Source of the DNA: a bacterium BRH_c32
GTDB taxonomy: Bacteria; Bacteroidota; Ignavibacteria; Ignavibacteriales; Melioribacteraceae
Direction: 5' to 3'
Length of the DNA: 32,449 nt
Assembly (NCBI GenBank): GCA_001516025.1
Contig: LOEU01000038.1
Coordinates: 1 to 32,449 of the forward strand
In this document: one piece after another, positions 7,989 to 17,800 of the stretch
Layout of the letters: each line of letters opens with the position of its first letter
How positions within the stretch are numbered: position 1 is the stretch's first letter
Notes under the pieces: generated by a model
What the model was told of the DNA's origin: nothing
The model's database searches: none
What the model saw: only the letters and a program-made list of their open reading frames with translations
Made by a program: the position numbers and the translations under genes

Positions 7989-8546
7989 TTGATAATCGAA
8001 CTTCCCGAAATAGGAAAAACTGAATTTAGAAAAAATAAAAGGGCAAAGCATCTCAAGCTATCTTATAAACCTTTCGAGCATCTCGTTGTAACTGTCCCTT
8101 ATTTTATGTCAATAAAATATGCGGCGGAATATTTGGATTCCAATCGTGATAGAGTAAATAAGTTCCTTGCACGAATCAAGAAAATCGAAAAAGATAAAAC
8201 TCCCGTCAGCGATGAGCTATTAATACTAATGCGTAAAGAGGCTAAGGAATATTTACCGGCACGAGTAAGAGAGCTTGCAAAAATTCATAATCTCAAAGTC
8301 AATGATATTCGTCTCAAGAATCACAAAACTAAATGGGGAAGCTGCTCGGCAAAAAATAATATTAATCTTAATATTAATTTAATCCGCTTGCCCAATCGAT
8401 TAATTGATTATATAATTATGCATGAACTCGCGCATACGGTTCATCATAATCATTCTGCCGAATATTGGAAATTTTTAGAAAAAATTCTCCCCGGAGGAAA
8501 GACTCTCGATAAAGAAATGAGAAGATATCGTGTCGGAATTTACTGA
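7989..8546 (+). CDS. YgjP/SprT-like zinc metallopeptidase (DUF45 family)
   Basis: This 185-residue soluble protein has the family signature K-T-K-W-G-S-C-S (113-120) followed by the zinc-binding motif HELAHTVHHNHSAEYW. H145 and H149 are ligands, E146 is the catalytic base and H155 is the likely third ligand. It starts with TTG at 7989; AGAGAG at 7978-7983 lies 5 nt upstream, and no ATG occurs before residue 39, which is inside the conserved domain. The family (E. coli YgjP and relatives annotated as M48/SprT-like) has no firmly known substrate. Members often sit next to restriction-modification genes, but none is visible here. It follows a terminator and so needs its own promoter in 7925-7977. 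No gene is found just downstream on the same strand except a possible small ORF. Confidence 0.88.
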   Translation: MIIELPEIGKTEFRKNKRAKHLKLSYKPFEHLVVTVPYFMSIKYAAEYLDSNRDRVNKFLARIKKIEKDKTPVSDELLILMRKEAKEYLPARVRELAKIHNLKVNDIRLKNHKTKWGSCSAKNNINLNINLIRLPNRLIDYIIMHELAHTVHHNHSAEYWKFLEKILPGGKTLDKEMRRYRVGIY

Positions 8547-8645
8547 TGTTTTTTTAGATTTTTATTCCCATAAAGCAAATATTTTTTTATATTAATTTTA
8601 TAATCATTGTAAAATAGATAGGCAATATACATGAGGGCGCAAATC

Positions 8646-8774
8646 ATGACTTGGCATATCCCATTTCTAAAAAGTGTTTCACATCTCTTTATCCGAGAGT
8701 GGCATTCCTATGCAATAAAATCAGTATCTTCAGCGTCCTTTCAAAAATTCGTATTCGAGTTTTCTTGTAAATAA
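8646..8774 (+). CDS. Possible small ORF, 42 residues
   Basis: An ATG at 8646 preceded by GAGGGCGCAAATC opens a 42-residue frame (MTWHIPFLKSVSHLF...FVFEFSCK) ending at TAA 8772. The upstream GAGGGCGCA string is almost the same as that in front of the large secreted-protein genes at 14822, 22826 and 25647, which is the only positive sign of translation. The peptide is weakly hydrophobic near its N-terminus, without a clear signal or membrane helix. I recognise no family. It ends 46 nt before the first cargo gene and could be a leader peptide, a decayed gene start or noise. Confidence 0.3.
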   Translation: MTWHIPFLKSVSHLFIREWHSYAIKSVSSASFQKFVFEFSCK

Positions 8775-8820
8775 AAGTAATTACTGAATTAATTTTTTTT
8801 TACATAAATAGGGTGCAGCC

Positions 8821-11800
8821 ATGAAAAAGATTTTCTTTTTTCTAATTCTATTCTTCTCCATTTCATTAAATGCCCAATGGGTTTTCCAAAATTGTGATAA
8901 CTCAGTAGCAAATAATTTCTGGGATTTAAACGCCAATTATAATAATAGTCCATTAGCACAGTTGAACTTAACTGATGTACCAGATTCGCACGATGGACCG
9001 GGCGCATTGAGAATGGATTATACAATTGGAGCAGGCGATTCTTGGGGAGGATTTATAGTAAGGGCTACGACTCCGATCTCAGGTTATTACGATTTCTCTG
9101 CAGGTGAATATATATCAATGTGGATTAAAGTAATCTCTCCTGTTGCTCTATCGAAAAATGGTACTACTCATTTAGAGCTAAAATTAGTTGATTACGATGA
9201 AAACTCCAATACAGATACGTGGATACAACATCTGCCTATTGATCTTGCTGATAATTCCGGAAACTGGATTAATGTACAGATTCCTTTAAACGTTACTAAC
9301 GATCCGGCAACCGGATTTGTAAATCAATTTGCATTCGGTAATGGTCTGCTTGATTTGGATAAAGTCAAAAGTTTCGAGTGGGCATTTGTTTACAATACTT
9401 TGGGTGGAATGACTCCAAATCCCACTGCGTCGGGTTCTATAATAGTTGATAGCTGGGAATTAGTTGGAAGCAAGTATCCACCAATAACTACATTCGATAA
9501 TACCGCAGTAAATTTCTTTAACATGGATGATATGGGATGGGCAGGTCCTACCGGTAAGGGTTCTATTCAATTAACCGATAATACCATAGATAAAATTGAA
9601 GGAAATAATTCTCTTCAATGGGATTATACTGTTAATGCCTCGCAAGATTGGGGAGGATATATTAGCATATATAAAGATATTGTAAAACCGGAAAATTTCG
9701 AGCAGAGAACAAACTTAGTACTTTACATAAAGAATCCAACTCCTCATACGGCCGTAAATCCCGATAGGCTTTCTCTTTTAGTTTATCTCGTTGAAGATAA
9801 TACCGGTACAGAAGAAACTTGGCGCATTCGAGTGCCAATTAATCTTTCACAGAATTCTGAATGGATAAGATATATTCTTCCATTAAAGCAGGGATTACCG
9901 TCCGAGAGTAATATTATCCCGACTGATGCTTTTGCCAAATATATAGGCGATACCGAAGGAGATAATATTTTTGATCTTGATCACGTAATGAGATATGGAA
10001 TTGAACTTGCTGCCGCAGGAAATTCATCCGGTGTTCAAGGCGAATTAATTAGCGGCACACTCATGCTAGATCTTTTCCAGCAGGGTGGTTCGGCACCTGA
10101 TACTGAAGTCCCGGATGCTCCGGGCAATTTCACCGTAAATGCTTCCACATATTCTAATACTTTTACTTGGGATGATGTAACCAATGAAGGTTCAGGTGAA
10201 AAATATCTTATTTATGGATCGCAAACTTCATTTAATTCACCATCCGATCCGGGTGTTGAATTGATCGGATTCTATTATGAGAATGTAGGTAACGCAATCC
10301 ACTATTTACGTTCACCGAAAGTTGATGCCAATGTTACTTATTATTATGGAATCCGATGTGTTGATTTAGCAGGGAACGCAGGACCTTTCGCATTTGCTAA
10401 TTCTATTACTAATCTGGCAAAAGGAATAGGAGTAATTTCACTTAATCCGCCAACTTATTTTATTGCCGATGGCGATTTAAGTGAATGGGCTGCTTATCAA
10501 CCGATTGAAATAAAACTAAGTAATAATACCGGTTTCACATTACCTCCTTTTCAAATTGATAACGATAATGATCTTTCCTGCGAAGCCAGAATTGCTGTTG
10601 ATGATAAATATTTATATGTCGCCTTTGATATTGAAGATGATCTTATCTTCCCTGATGCGGCTTTTAATTCTTATGAAAATGATTCACCTGAATTGCTGAT
10701 TGGATTATATAATCTGCTTGGTTTGCAGCATGATAGCTATCAAAGAGGAGATTTCCCTGATTATCAACTTCGATTTAATAAGTACTCTTTAAGCAGCGGC
10801 AATAATACGATGCTTATTAATAATATACTCTCGCCCGGTCCTAATTATGGATGGTTCGAAACCTTTCCTTCCGGATATGCAGTAGAGGCTAAAATCCCTC
10901 TTTCAGACCTCGCTTTTATGAGAGATAATTTTAATGATCAAAAAGATAAAATTTTCGTTCCGCAGCCCGGAATGAAAATTCCTATAGATTTTAATATAAA
11001 TGACCAAGATGTGAGCGGAATTCGAGAAGGATTGCTTTTCTTTTCTCATAATAATCAAGATCAATCATGGAATAATCCGCAGAGATGGAGTAATACTTGG
11101 ACCGATGATAAATGTTTGATTCTTACTTCTCCTAAAGCAAATAATATATTCGCTCCTAATGCCATTATACCTATTCAATGGAACTATTCAGGTGCGACAA
11201 ATATCAAAATTGAGTTTAGCAGCAATGGCATTAATTATTCGGTTGTCGAGGCATCTGTCCCTGCTAACCAAACTTATAACTGGACAGTCCCAAATATCGA
11301 AAGTGGAAACTGCTATTTAAAAATTAGTGATGTTGATAATCAATTCTATTCATATAGAAATAGAGACCCATTTATTATTACAAACCAAAACTATACTATT
11401 GAATCGGAAGATAATAATGGATTTTCTAAGGCTAATCAGACTCAGATAGGAAGTATAATAACCGGAGAAATTTCAGTTCCAGAGGATTTTGATATTTATA
11501 AATTCACAGGAAATGCAGGGGATACAATTGATATTGAAGCAAACACACTTAACTCAAATTTATCCGGGATGCTGTTTCTTTTTGATGTAAATAAAAACCA
11601 AATAAATAGCTCTCAGGAATATTTAGGTAATTTTCAGCGTCAGCGAATTATTCATGTTCTCCCTGAAACGGGTGAATATTATATACGTATTTCCAATCTA
11701 TGGAATTGGTACACTGATATGAACAGTTCTATTAAAGGGAATAAGAATTCTGAAATTACAGAATCTGTCGATAGAGGTACCTATAAAATAAAATTAAAAT

Positions 11801-14800
11801 TATGGCAGATATCACCGCCTGAATTAAGTTGGAGAGTTAATAATTCAGATCTATTCAGTAATGATGCTAGAATTGCTATTGAAGCAGCTTCTAATGGCAA
11901 TAATATTACTATAAAGTTTGAATACTCTACCGATTATTCTTATAATAATTCACTCCCGGATCAAAGCTTTCTCCCGGTATTTTGGAATTATTGGATAAAT
12001 TCAGATAAACTTGAGGGTCTTACTCCTAATACGCAATATAACGTAAGGGTAACATTAGAAAGCGATTATGGCTCCATTCAATCTTTTGGTAAATTTACCA
12101 CCCCACCGGTTTCTCCACACTTTATAAAAAAAGCAAATGTTGGGGGACAATTTAATGATATGGAATTCACTAGTGACGGAACTGCTTATGCTGTCGGCTC
12201 TAGTATATATAGATCATCGGACTTCGGAAACAATTGGGAATACGTTAATGCAATTCCATTTTATAGAGAAATTTACGCAATAGAAGGTGTAGGCACTTCT
12301 CAAATTGCCACTTTTGGTAATCATATAATTGTTAAGTCAATGGATGGTGGCGTTACTTGGGGACATGAAGAATTCACTAATAATAATTGGCGCGATCTCG
12401 ATTTCTTTGATTTTAATAACGGAGTATTTTGCGGAGATGGAGAGATTATTATCAGCAGAGATAATGGGGCTAATGGAACTCATATTTATACCGGAGATAG
12501 AAGATTCAACCGTGTGGTAATGTTAGACCAAAATACAATCTATGCCGTAGGTGATAATAATACAATATATAAAACTACCGATGGCGGAGCTACTAATTCA
12601 ATTACTACACATAATTACAGAGGCTGGCATCTGTATGGAATCGATTTTTTCGATTTTAATCATGGCGTGGCAGTAGGTGAACAGGGAAATATCCTTACTA
12701 CAACAGATGGCGGTGTAACTTGGACCTTCCGCGATGGATTTAATAAAACTCACTATGACGTAAAAATGGTTTCTGCATCGGAATTTTATATTGTTGGCGA
12801 TGAAGGAGAGATTCTTCATAGTTCCGATGGTGGTAATAATTATAATATAATCGAGAGCGGCACAAGAAATAGATTAAAAAGAATTACTCTTAATAACGGG
12901 AAGATATGGATCTGCGGTGATTGGGGTACGGTGCTAGGTCCTGCAGGTAGTCTTTGTGATATAGAATTTAATGTCGATATGAGAATTCAACATCTCGAAG
13001 GGAAATTTGATCCACTAACCGATGGAATATTTCTCAGAGGGTCATTTAATGGCTGGGCTGAAGAACCAATGACTGATCCTGATGGTAATGGAATTTTTTC
13101 GGCTACTTTATCTTTAACAAATATTTCTAATTATACATATAAATTCTTTACAAATTCTCAAACAGCACTTAATGGCGGATGGGAAGGCAATGTGGGATCC
13201 GGCGGTCCAAATGGTGATAGAGTACTTTTATTAGAGGATGAAACACAATTAAATTTACAACCTGTATTTTTTGATAATAAGTCACCTGAACTCACTTGGT
13301 ACTCACAGATAAGAGTTGAAGACGGCGCCGATCTGTTCTCGGGTTTCTTTGGCACTCATCCAAATGCTACCGATGGAATTGACCAAAATATTTTTGAATC
13401 TGCTCTCCAATCAGTTCCACAACCAGGGAAGATTGATCTCCGTTTTGCAATTCTGGGCGGAGGTGATTTCTCAGTCCGCGATTTCAGAAATGATTCTGTG
13501 GAGAGAATCGAATGGATAATCAATTTCCAAAGAGGAAGCGGAACCGACCCGATAAAATTAAGATGGAATCCGAATGAATTCCCGGGTGATATCCTCATTA
13601 AAATTTCTGACTTGAACGGAACTGCTTTTGATATAAATATGATGGAAACCGATTTTATCGAGATTACGGATGAAAGTATTACATCGGTAAAAATAATATG
13701 CAAAAAGTTTCAAACAAAGCAATACGAACTTAATTCCGGTTGGAACTTGGTTTCAGTACCGGTAATGCTTCCAAATATGTCTCCTGCTGCTATTTTCTCA
13801 AATAGTGTCTCTTCGGTTTGGGGATATAATAGCGGCTATTATGCTGCTTCACCTTTAGAAATTACTAAAGGATACTGGTTAAAAAATTCTATCGATGAAT
13901 CGTTCAATATCCGCGGCGTTAAACCGGAATCATTCATAATAAATCTTGTATCAGGGTGGAATCTTATCGGTATATTCGATAGAGATGCTATTATAACTTC
14001 TATCACTACTAGCCCTGCTAATATTATCTCTTCTTCATTCTTCGGATATAATAATGGCTATTATGTTCCTTTCAATCTCCCTTATGGAAAAGGATTCTGG
14101 GTGAAAACATCCGCATCGGGCACTATCGATCTCTCCCCATTCAAGAGTCCTTCTATTAAGAAAGAGAATTTCATTGCTTCACAATACACCTCAGCTCCGG
14201 AGATAAATTCTAATTGGGGAAGAATCTTAATAACCGATTCAGATGGAAGACAAGGCGTTCTTTATGATACCGATAAAGAGAAGGTAAATCTAAATTTATA
14301 TGAAATGCCTCCAATACCTCCGAGCGGAATTTTTGATATCCGGTACGAATCAAACCGCTATGTGGAAAATTTAGGCAATAATACATTAGCAATAAAAATT
14401 AATTCCGATAGATATCCTATTAAGATTAAACCTGATGGAATGGATTTAAATATCGAAGGTGTAGTCGTTAAAAATGGTACAGAGACTACTCTCAATAAAG
14501 AGATGCCCGGAATAGTAAATGTTTCTCGAGTTGAAATACCCGTAAACTTTATACTAATGCAAAATTATCCGAATCCATTTAATCCATCTACTATTATAAA
14601 ATTCGGACTTCCGGAGCGGACAAATGTACATCTCGAAATATTTAATGTACTAGGTGAAAGGGTGGAGGAACTTATTAATAAGGAGATGGAACCGGGATTC
14701 CACGAGATAACCTGGAATGTAAAATCATTACCGAGCGGCGTTTATATCTATTCGATACGTACATCGCAATTTAATGACATAAAGAAAATGATGTTTATAA

Positions 14801-14805
14801 AATAA
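8821..14805 (+). CDS. Giant T9SS-exported multidomain surface protein (1994 aa)
   Basis: A signal peptide (1-19, cleavage after LNAQ) precedes many modules. Two related jelly-roll domains span about 21-216 and 217-425 (sharing DSWGGFI / DWGGYI). Next are FN3 (430-535), a CBM9-like domain (545-765, DGDLSEW), a Ser/Thr-rich Kre9-like beta domain (770-856), PPC (857-990), a second FN3-like domain (995-1095) and a YCF48/BNR-type propeller (1100-1375, TTDGGVTW). A CBM20-like starch-binding fold (1379-1480, LRGSFNGWAEEP) and an NATDGxD ... DxRF module (1490-1630) follow. The end has the twin GWN module (1635-1780), an MPPIPPSGIFDIRY module (1799-1900) and the type A sorting domain (1910-1994, QNYPNPFNP). 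The N-terminal half suggests polysaccharide binding; no catalytic domain is seen. It is first in a three-gene cluster. Confidence 0.93.
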   Translation: MKKIFFFLILFFSISLNAQWVFQNCDNSVANNFWDLNANYNNSPLAQLNLTDVPDSHDGPGALRMDYTIGAGDSWGGFIVRATTPISGYYDFSAGEYISMWIKVISPVALSKNGTTHLELKLVDYDENSNTDTWIQHLPIDLADNSGNWINVQIPLNVTNDPATGFVNQFAFGNGLLDLDKVKSFEWAFVYNTLGGMTPNPTASGSIIVDSWELVGSKYPPITTFDNTAVNFFNMDDMGWAGPTGKGSIQLTDNTIDKIEGNNSLQWDYTVNASQDWGGYISIYKDIVKPENFEQRTNLVLYIKNPTPHTAVNPDRLSLLVYLVEDNTGTEETWRIRVPINLSQNSEWIRYILPLKQGLPSESNIIPTDAFAKYIGDTEGDNIFDLDHVMRYGIELAAAGNSSGVQGELISGTLMLDLFQQGGSAPDTEVPDAPGNFTVNASTYSNTFTWDDVTNEGSGEKYLIYGSQTSFNSPSDPGVELIGFYYENVGNAIHYLRSPKVDANVTYYYGIRCVDLAGNAGPFAFANSITNLAKGIGVISLNPPTYFIADGDLSEWAAYQPIEIKLSNNTGFTLPPFQIDNDNDLSCEARIAVDDKYLYVAFDIEDDLIFPDAAFNSYENDSPELLIGLYNLLGLQHDSYQRGDFPDYQLRFNKYSLSSGNNTMLINNILSPGPNYGWFETFPSGYAVEAKIPLSDLAFMRDNFNDQKDKIFVPQPGMKIPIDFNINDQDVSGIREGLLFFSHNNQDQSWNNPQRWSNTWTDDKCLILTSPKANNIFAPNAIIPIQWNYSGATNIKIEFSSNGINYSVVEASVPANQTYNWTVPNIESGNCYLKISDVDNQFYSYRNRDPFIITNQNYTIESEDNNGFSKANQTQIGSIITGEISVPEDFDIYKFTGNAGDTIDIEANTLNSNLSGMLFLFDVNKNQINSSQEYLGNFQRQRIIHVLPETGEYYIRISNLWNWYTDMNSSIKGNKNSEITESVDRGTYKIKLKLWQISPPELSWRVNNSDLFSNDARIAIEAASNGNNITIKFEYSTDYSYNNSLPDQSFLPVFWNYWINSDKLEGLTPNTQYNVRVTLESDYGSIQSFGKFTTPPVSPHFIKKANVGGQFNDMEFTSDGTAYAVGSSIYRSSDFGNNWEYVNAIPFYREIYAIEGVGTSQIATFGNHIIVKSMDGGVTWGHEEFTNNNWRDLDFFDFNNGVFCGDGEIIISRDNGANGTHIYTGDRRFNRVVMLDQNTIYAVGDNNTIYKTTDGGATNSITTHNYRGWHLYGIDFFDFNHGVAVGEQGNILTTTDGGVTWTFRDGFNKTHYDVKMVSASEFYIVGDEGEILHSSDGGNNYNIIESGTRNRLKRITLNNGKIWICGDWGTVLGPAGSLCDIEFNVDMRIQHLEGKFDPLTDGIFLRGSFNGWAEEPMTDPDGNGIFSATLSLTNISNYTYKFFTNSQTALNGGWEGNVGSGGPNGDRVLLLEDETQLNLQPVFFDNKSPELTWYSQIRVEDGADLFSGFFGTHPNATDGIDQNIFESALQSVPQPGKIDLRFAILGGGDFSVRDFRNDSVERIEWIINFQRGSGTDPIKLRWNPNEFPGDILIKISDLNGTAFDINMMETDFIEITDESITSVKIICKKFQTKQYELNSGWNLVSVPVMLPNMSPAAIFSNSVSSVWGYNSGYYAASPLEITKGYWLKNSIDESFNIRGVKPESFIINLVSGWNLIGIFDRDAIITSITTSPANIISSSFFGYNNGYYVPFNLPYGKGFWVKTSASGTIDLSPFKSPSIKKENFIASQYTSAPEINSNWGRILITDSDGRQGVLYDTDKEKVNLNLYEMPPIPPSGIFDIRYESNRYVENLGNNTLAIKINSDRYPIKIKPDGMDLNIEGVVVKNGTETTLNKEMPGIVNVSRVEIPVNFILMQNYPNPFNPSTIIKFGLPERTNVHLEIFNVLGERVEELINKEMEPGFHEITWNVKSLPSGVYIYSIRTSQFNDIKKMMFIK

Positions 14806-14821
14806 AATGAGGCGCAAGAAA

Positions 14822-17800
14822 ATGAAACGGTTAATTATTAGCTTCATCTTTTTTCTTATTTCGTTCTCTTTAATAAATGCGCAGTTCGATAAGAATGCAT
14901 TTAATAAAAGTCCACTAAAGCGAAATGAGATGAAATTAAAATCTCCCACTGCTGCAAATGATTATAGGGATCATACTTATTTCAATATCAACAATATTAA
15001 TACGTGGCATTTTAATAATAATATCACGGATAATAATGGCGGATTCCATTTCCCTAATTATGTTGGAAGTCCGGTAGCAATCTATCAATCAGGATTTATA
15101 TGGGGTGGTAAGATTGATGGCAATATCCATGTCGGTGGTTCTGCCTATTTAACCGGATTACAACCTGGTAAAATAAAAGACGATGGAACCCCTGAAGACC
15201 CTTATTTAGAAATAAACAGAATTTGGAGAGTGAGACCCGATTACCTCACCGCCGATCTTAGCAAGGAATATAATTCAGGTGAAGGAAGTATCGAAGAGAT
15301 AAGAGCTGAATATCAATATTGCTGGAATAACTGGCCCGTGGATCGCGGTGCTCCTTTTCAGGATATGAATGGCAATAATACTTGGGAACCCGAATTTGAT
15401 ATCCCCGGTGTCCCTTATGCTTCGCAAACTATCTGGTATGTAGCAAACGATCTTAATTCAAATCTCACTACTCAAATGTATGGCTCTGAACCGATGGGTA
15501 TTGAGCTTCAAGTTACAATTTGGGGATTTGCTGATCAGACTGCTCTTAACAATACCACATTCAGGAAGTTTACTGTGATAAATAAAAATATCGATCAAAA
15601 AGATTTTACCGACTTATATTTTTCGCTTTGGTCTGATCCTGATCTCGGCAATGCAAATGATGATAATGTAGGGTGTGATCCTGCTCTTAATCTTGCTTAT
15701 TGCTATAATGGTGATTCTTATGATGAAGGAGGATATAATGACTCTCCACCGGCAATCGGTTATAAGTTACTGCAAGGTCCCATAGTTTACAGTGCCGATG
15801 GGAATGATCAAGGATTCTATAACGGTATGTGGCAACCTAATACTCTTAATTTACAAATGAATGCTTTCTATTTCTTTTTAAATGGAATACCGGAATATAC
15901 TGATCCTGATCAGGGGAATTATACCGGAACGATCCAATTTTATAATTTTCTTCGAGGACTAAAGAGGGATGGGCAGTCATTTATTGATCCCAATACAAGC
16001 CAGCCAACAGTATATCCGTTTAGCGGTGATCCTTTTCTTGGCATGGGTTGGATTGATGGACAGTCCTTCCCTCCGGGCGATAGAAGACTCGGGCTGCCGG
16101 TCGGTCCAATTAATCTATTTTATGGCGAATCTCAGGATATCGTATATGCCGTTATTATGGCTGAGCCCGATCCTATCTTTAGCAATCCTTCTGTTATTGC
16201 TTTTAATAAGGCGAATCAAAAATCCGTTCAGAATCAAATGGCAGGTGAGCCTTATCTACAAGTAATTAATAAATTAAAAATAGATGCCGCTACAATTCAG
16301 AACTTTTATTATGATAAAATTATTCTTTCTCTCGATGGACCTTCTCTTATAAAAGATTTTGCATTGACTCAAATTCTCTCACACTTTAAAGCATTAACAC
16401 CCGGAGAGACTATCACTTCTTCTGAATGGTATTTCGTTAAACCAACCGGCAGTAATGCAACTTTATCTAATTTTTCTGATGCAAGCGTTTCACTTCAGAC
16501 CGATATTGAAGGGTATTATACCGTATATCAAAAAGTAAATACCAGTCTCGGTAAAGAAGTAACGGCAGAAATCAGATTATTTGCCACAAGCAATAAACCA
16601 CCGGTTCCGTCCTTTACTTTTACTCCGGCAGAAGTAACTTGGGGTGATTATATTTATTGCGATGGAAGAGAAACGGATGATTTTGATAATGATCCTCTCT
16701 CTCTTGAATGGAGAGCTAATGCTATTGAATCTTTCACTTATGATGATAATCGTTTATTTAAATTTATTCCCTATTCCGCCGGGTATCAAGATATCGGTCT
16801 CACTGTAAAAGATCAATTTTATGCTGAAAATATAACGCAAACAATAAAAGTAAATCCGCTTCTAAATAATATTAAAAAGGATTTTTCTATTTCATTTCCC
16901 GAATGGCAAGGCGGAAGAAGAGCTACTTTTATAAAAGATAATTTTATGTTTGTCGTGCCCGATGGCGCAAATAAACTCTATATTTATGAAATCCTGCCGA
17001 CTACTTTAAATAAAGTTAAGGAATTAGATATACCCGGTGTTACAGGTATTGCTAATTATTTGAATAATAAACTTTATTTATGGATGGATGCCGAGGATAA
17101 TTATGGATTCTATTTTACTGCCGCTGGTCACCTTTCTATATATAACGTAATGGGCGATTGGGTACTAACTCCACTGATTGAAAAATATAATATCAATGGT
17201 GATGTCTTATCCATACAAAATTTCGGTGATGATTATGTACTAATGAATGAATATTCTAACGTTTTCAAAATCTATAAAGTAGATCTATTTACCGATCCCA
17301 CTGCACCACAAATACTTGGCACTTATGATCTTCCTAATGATAAAATAAGAACGAGAGTAACAGTTGTCGGTGATAAATATTGGCTCGGATTAAGGACTAA
17401 TGATTATACTCATTCAATTAATATTTATAATCTTTCCGATTTCACACTTGCAAAAACAATTCAGCTCGGGCAGGATAATTCCATTTCTTGGACTATAAGT
17501 AAAGTCAGACCTGATATTCTGATTGTGAATAGAAGATATAATTGTATGCTATATAGCATCGATAATAATCTCAATATAAATCAAATTGATCAAATTACAA
17601 TCAATCCGCCATTTGAACTCCAAGACCAAGGAATATGGCAAAACTTTGGTAATAATTATAGCGGTTATTTCCTCACTCCCGAGCTATTTGCAATTAATAA
17701 ATTCGGAGGTACACAATATTTTGATTACACTCCATCCTCTTCGCTCAAACTCGATTATGCTAAGTTTTTCTCTAATCAAACATTGCCTTATTATAGTGAT

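Noticed and set aside
1531..8546. Transposon or prophage carrying the CRISPR and middle genes
   Set aside because: No transposase, integrase or terminal repeats were found, and no attachment-site duplication could be seen.
12329..13703. Several 60-115 residue frames on both strands inside the first giant gene
   Set aside because: They are shadows of a long, domain-supported coding frame and have no family features or start context.
14807..14824. Upstream ATG at 14807 as start of the second giant protein
   Set aside because: No ribosome site precedes it, and GAGG at 14809 fits the ATG at 14822, which also gives a normal signal peptide.
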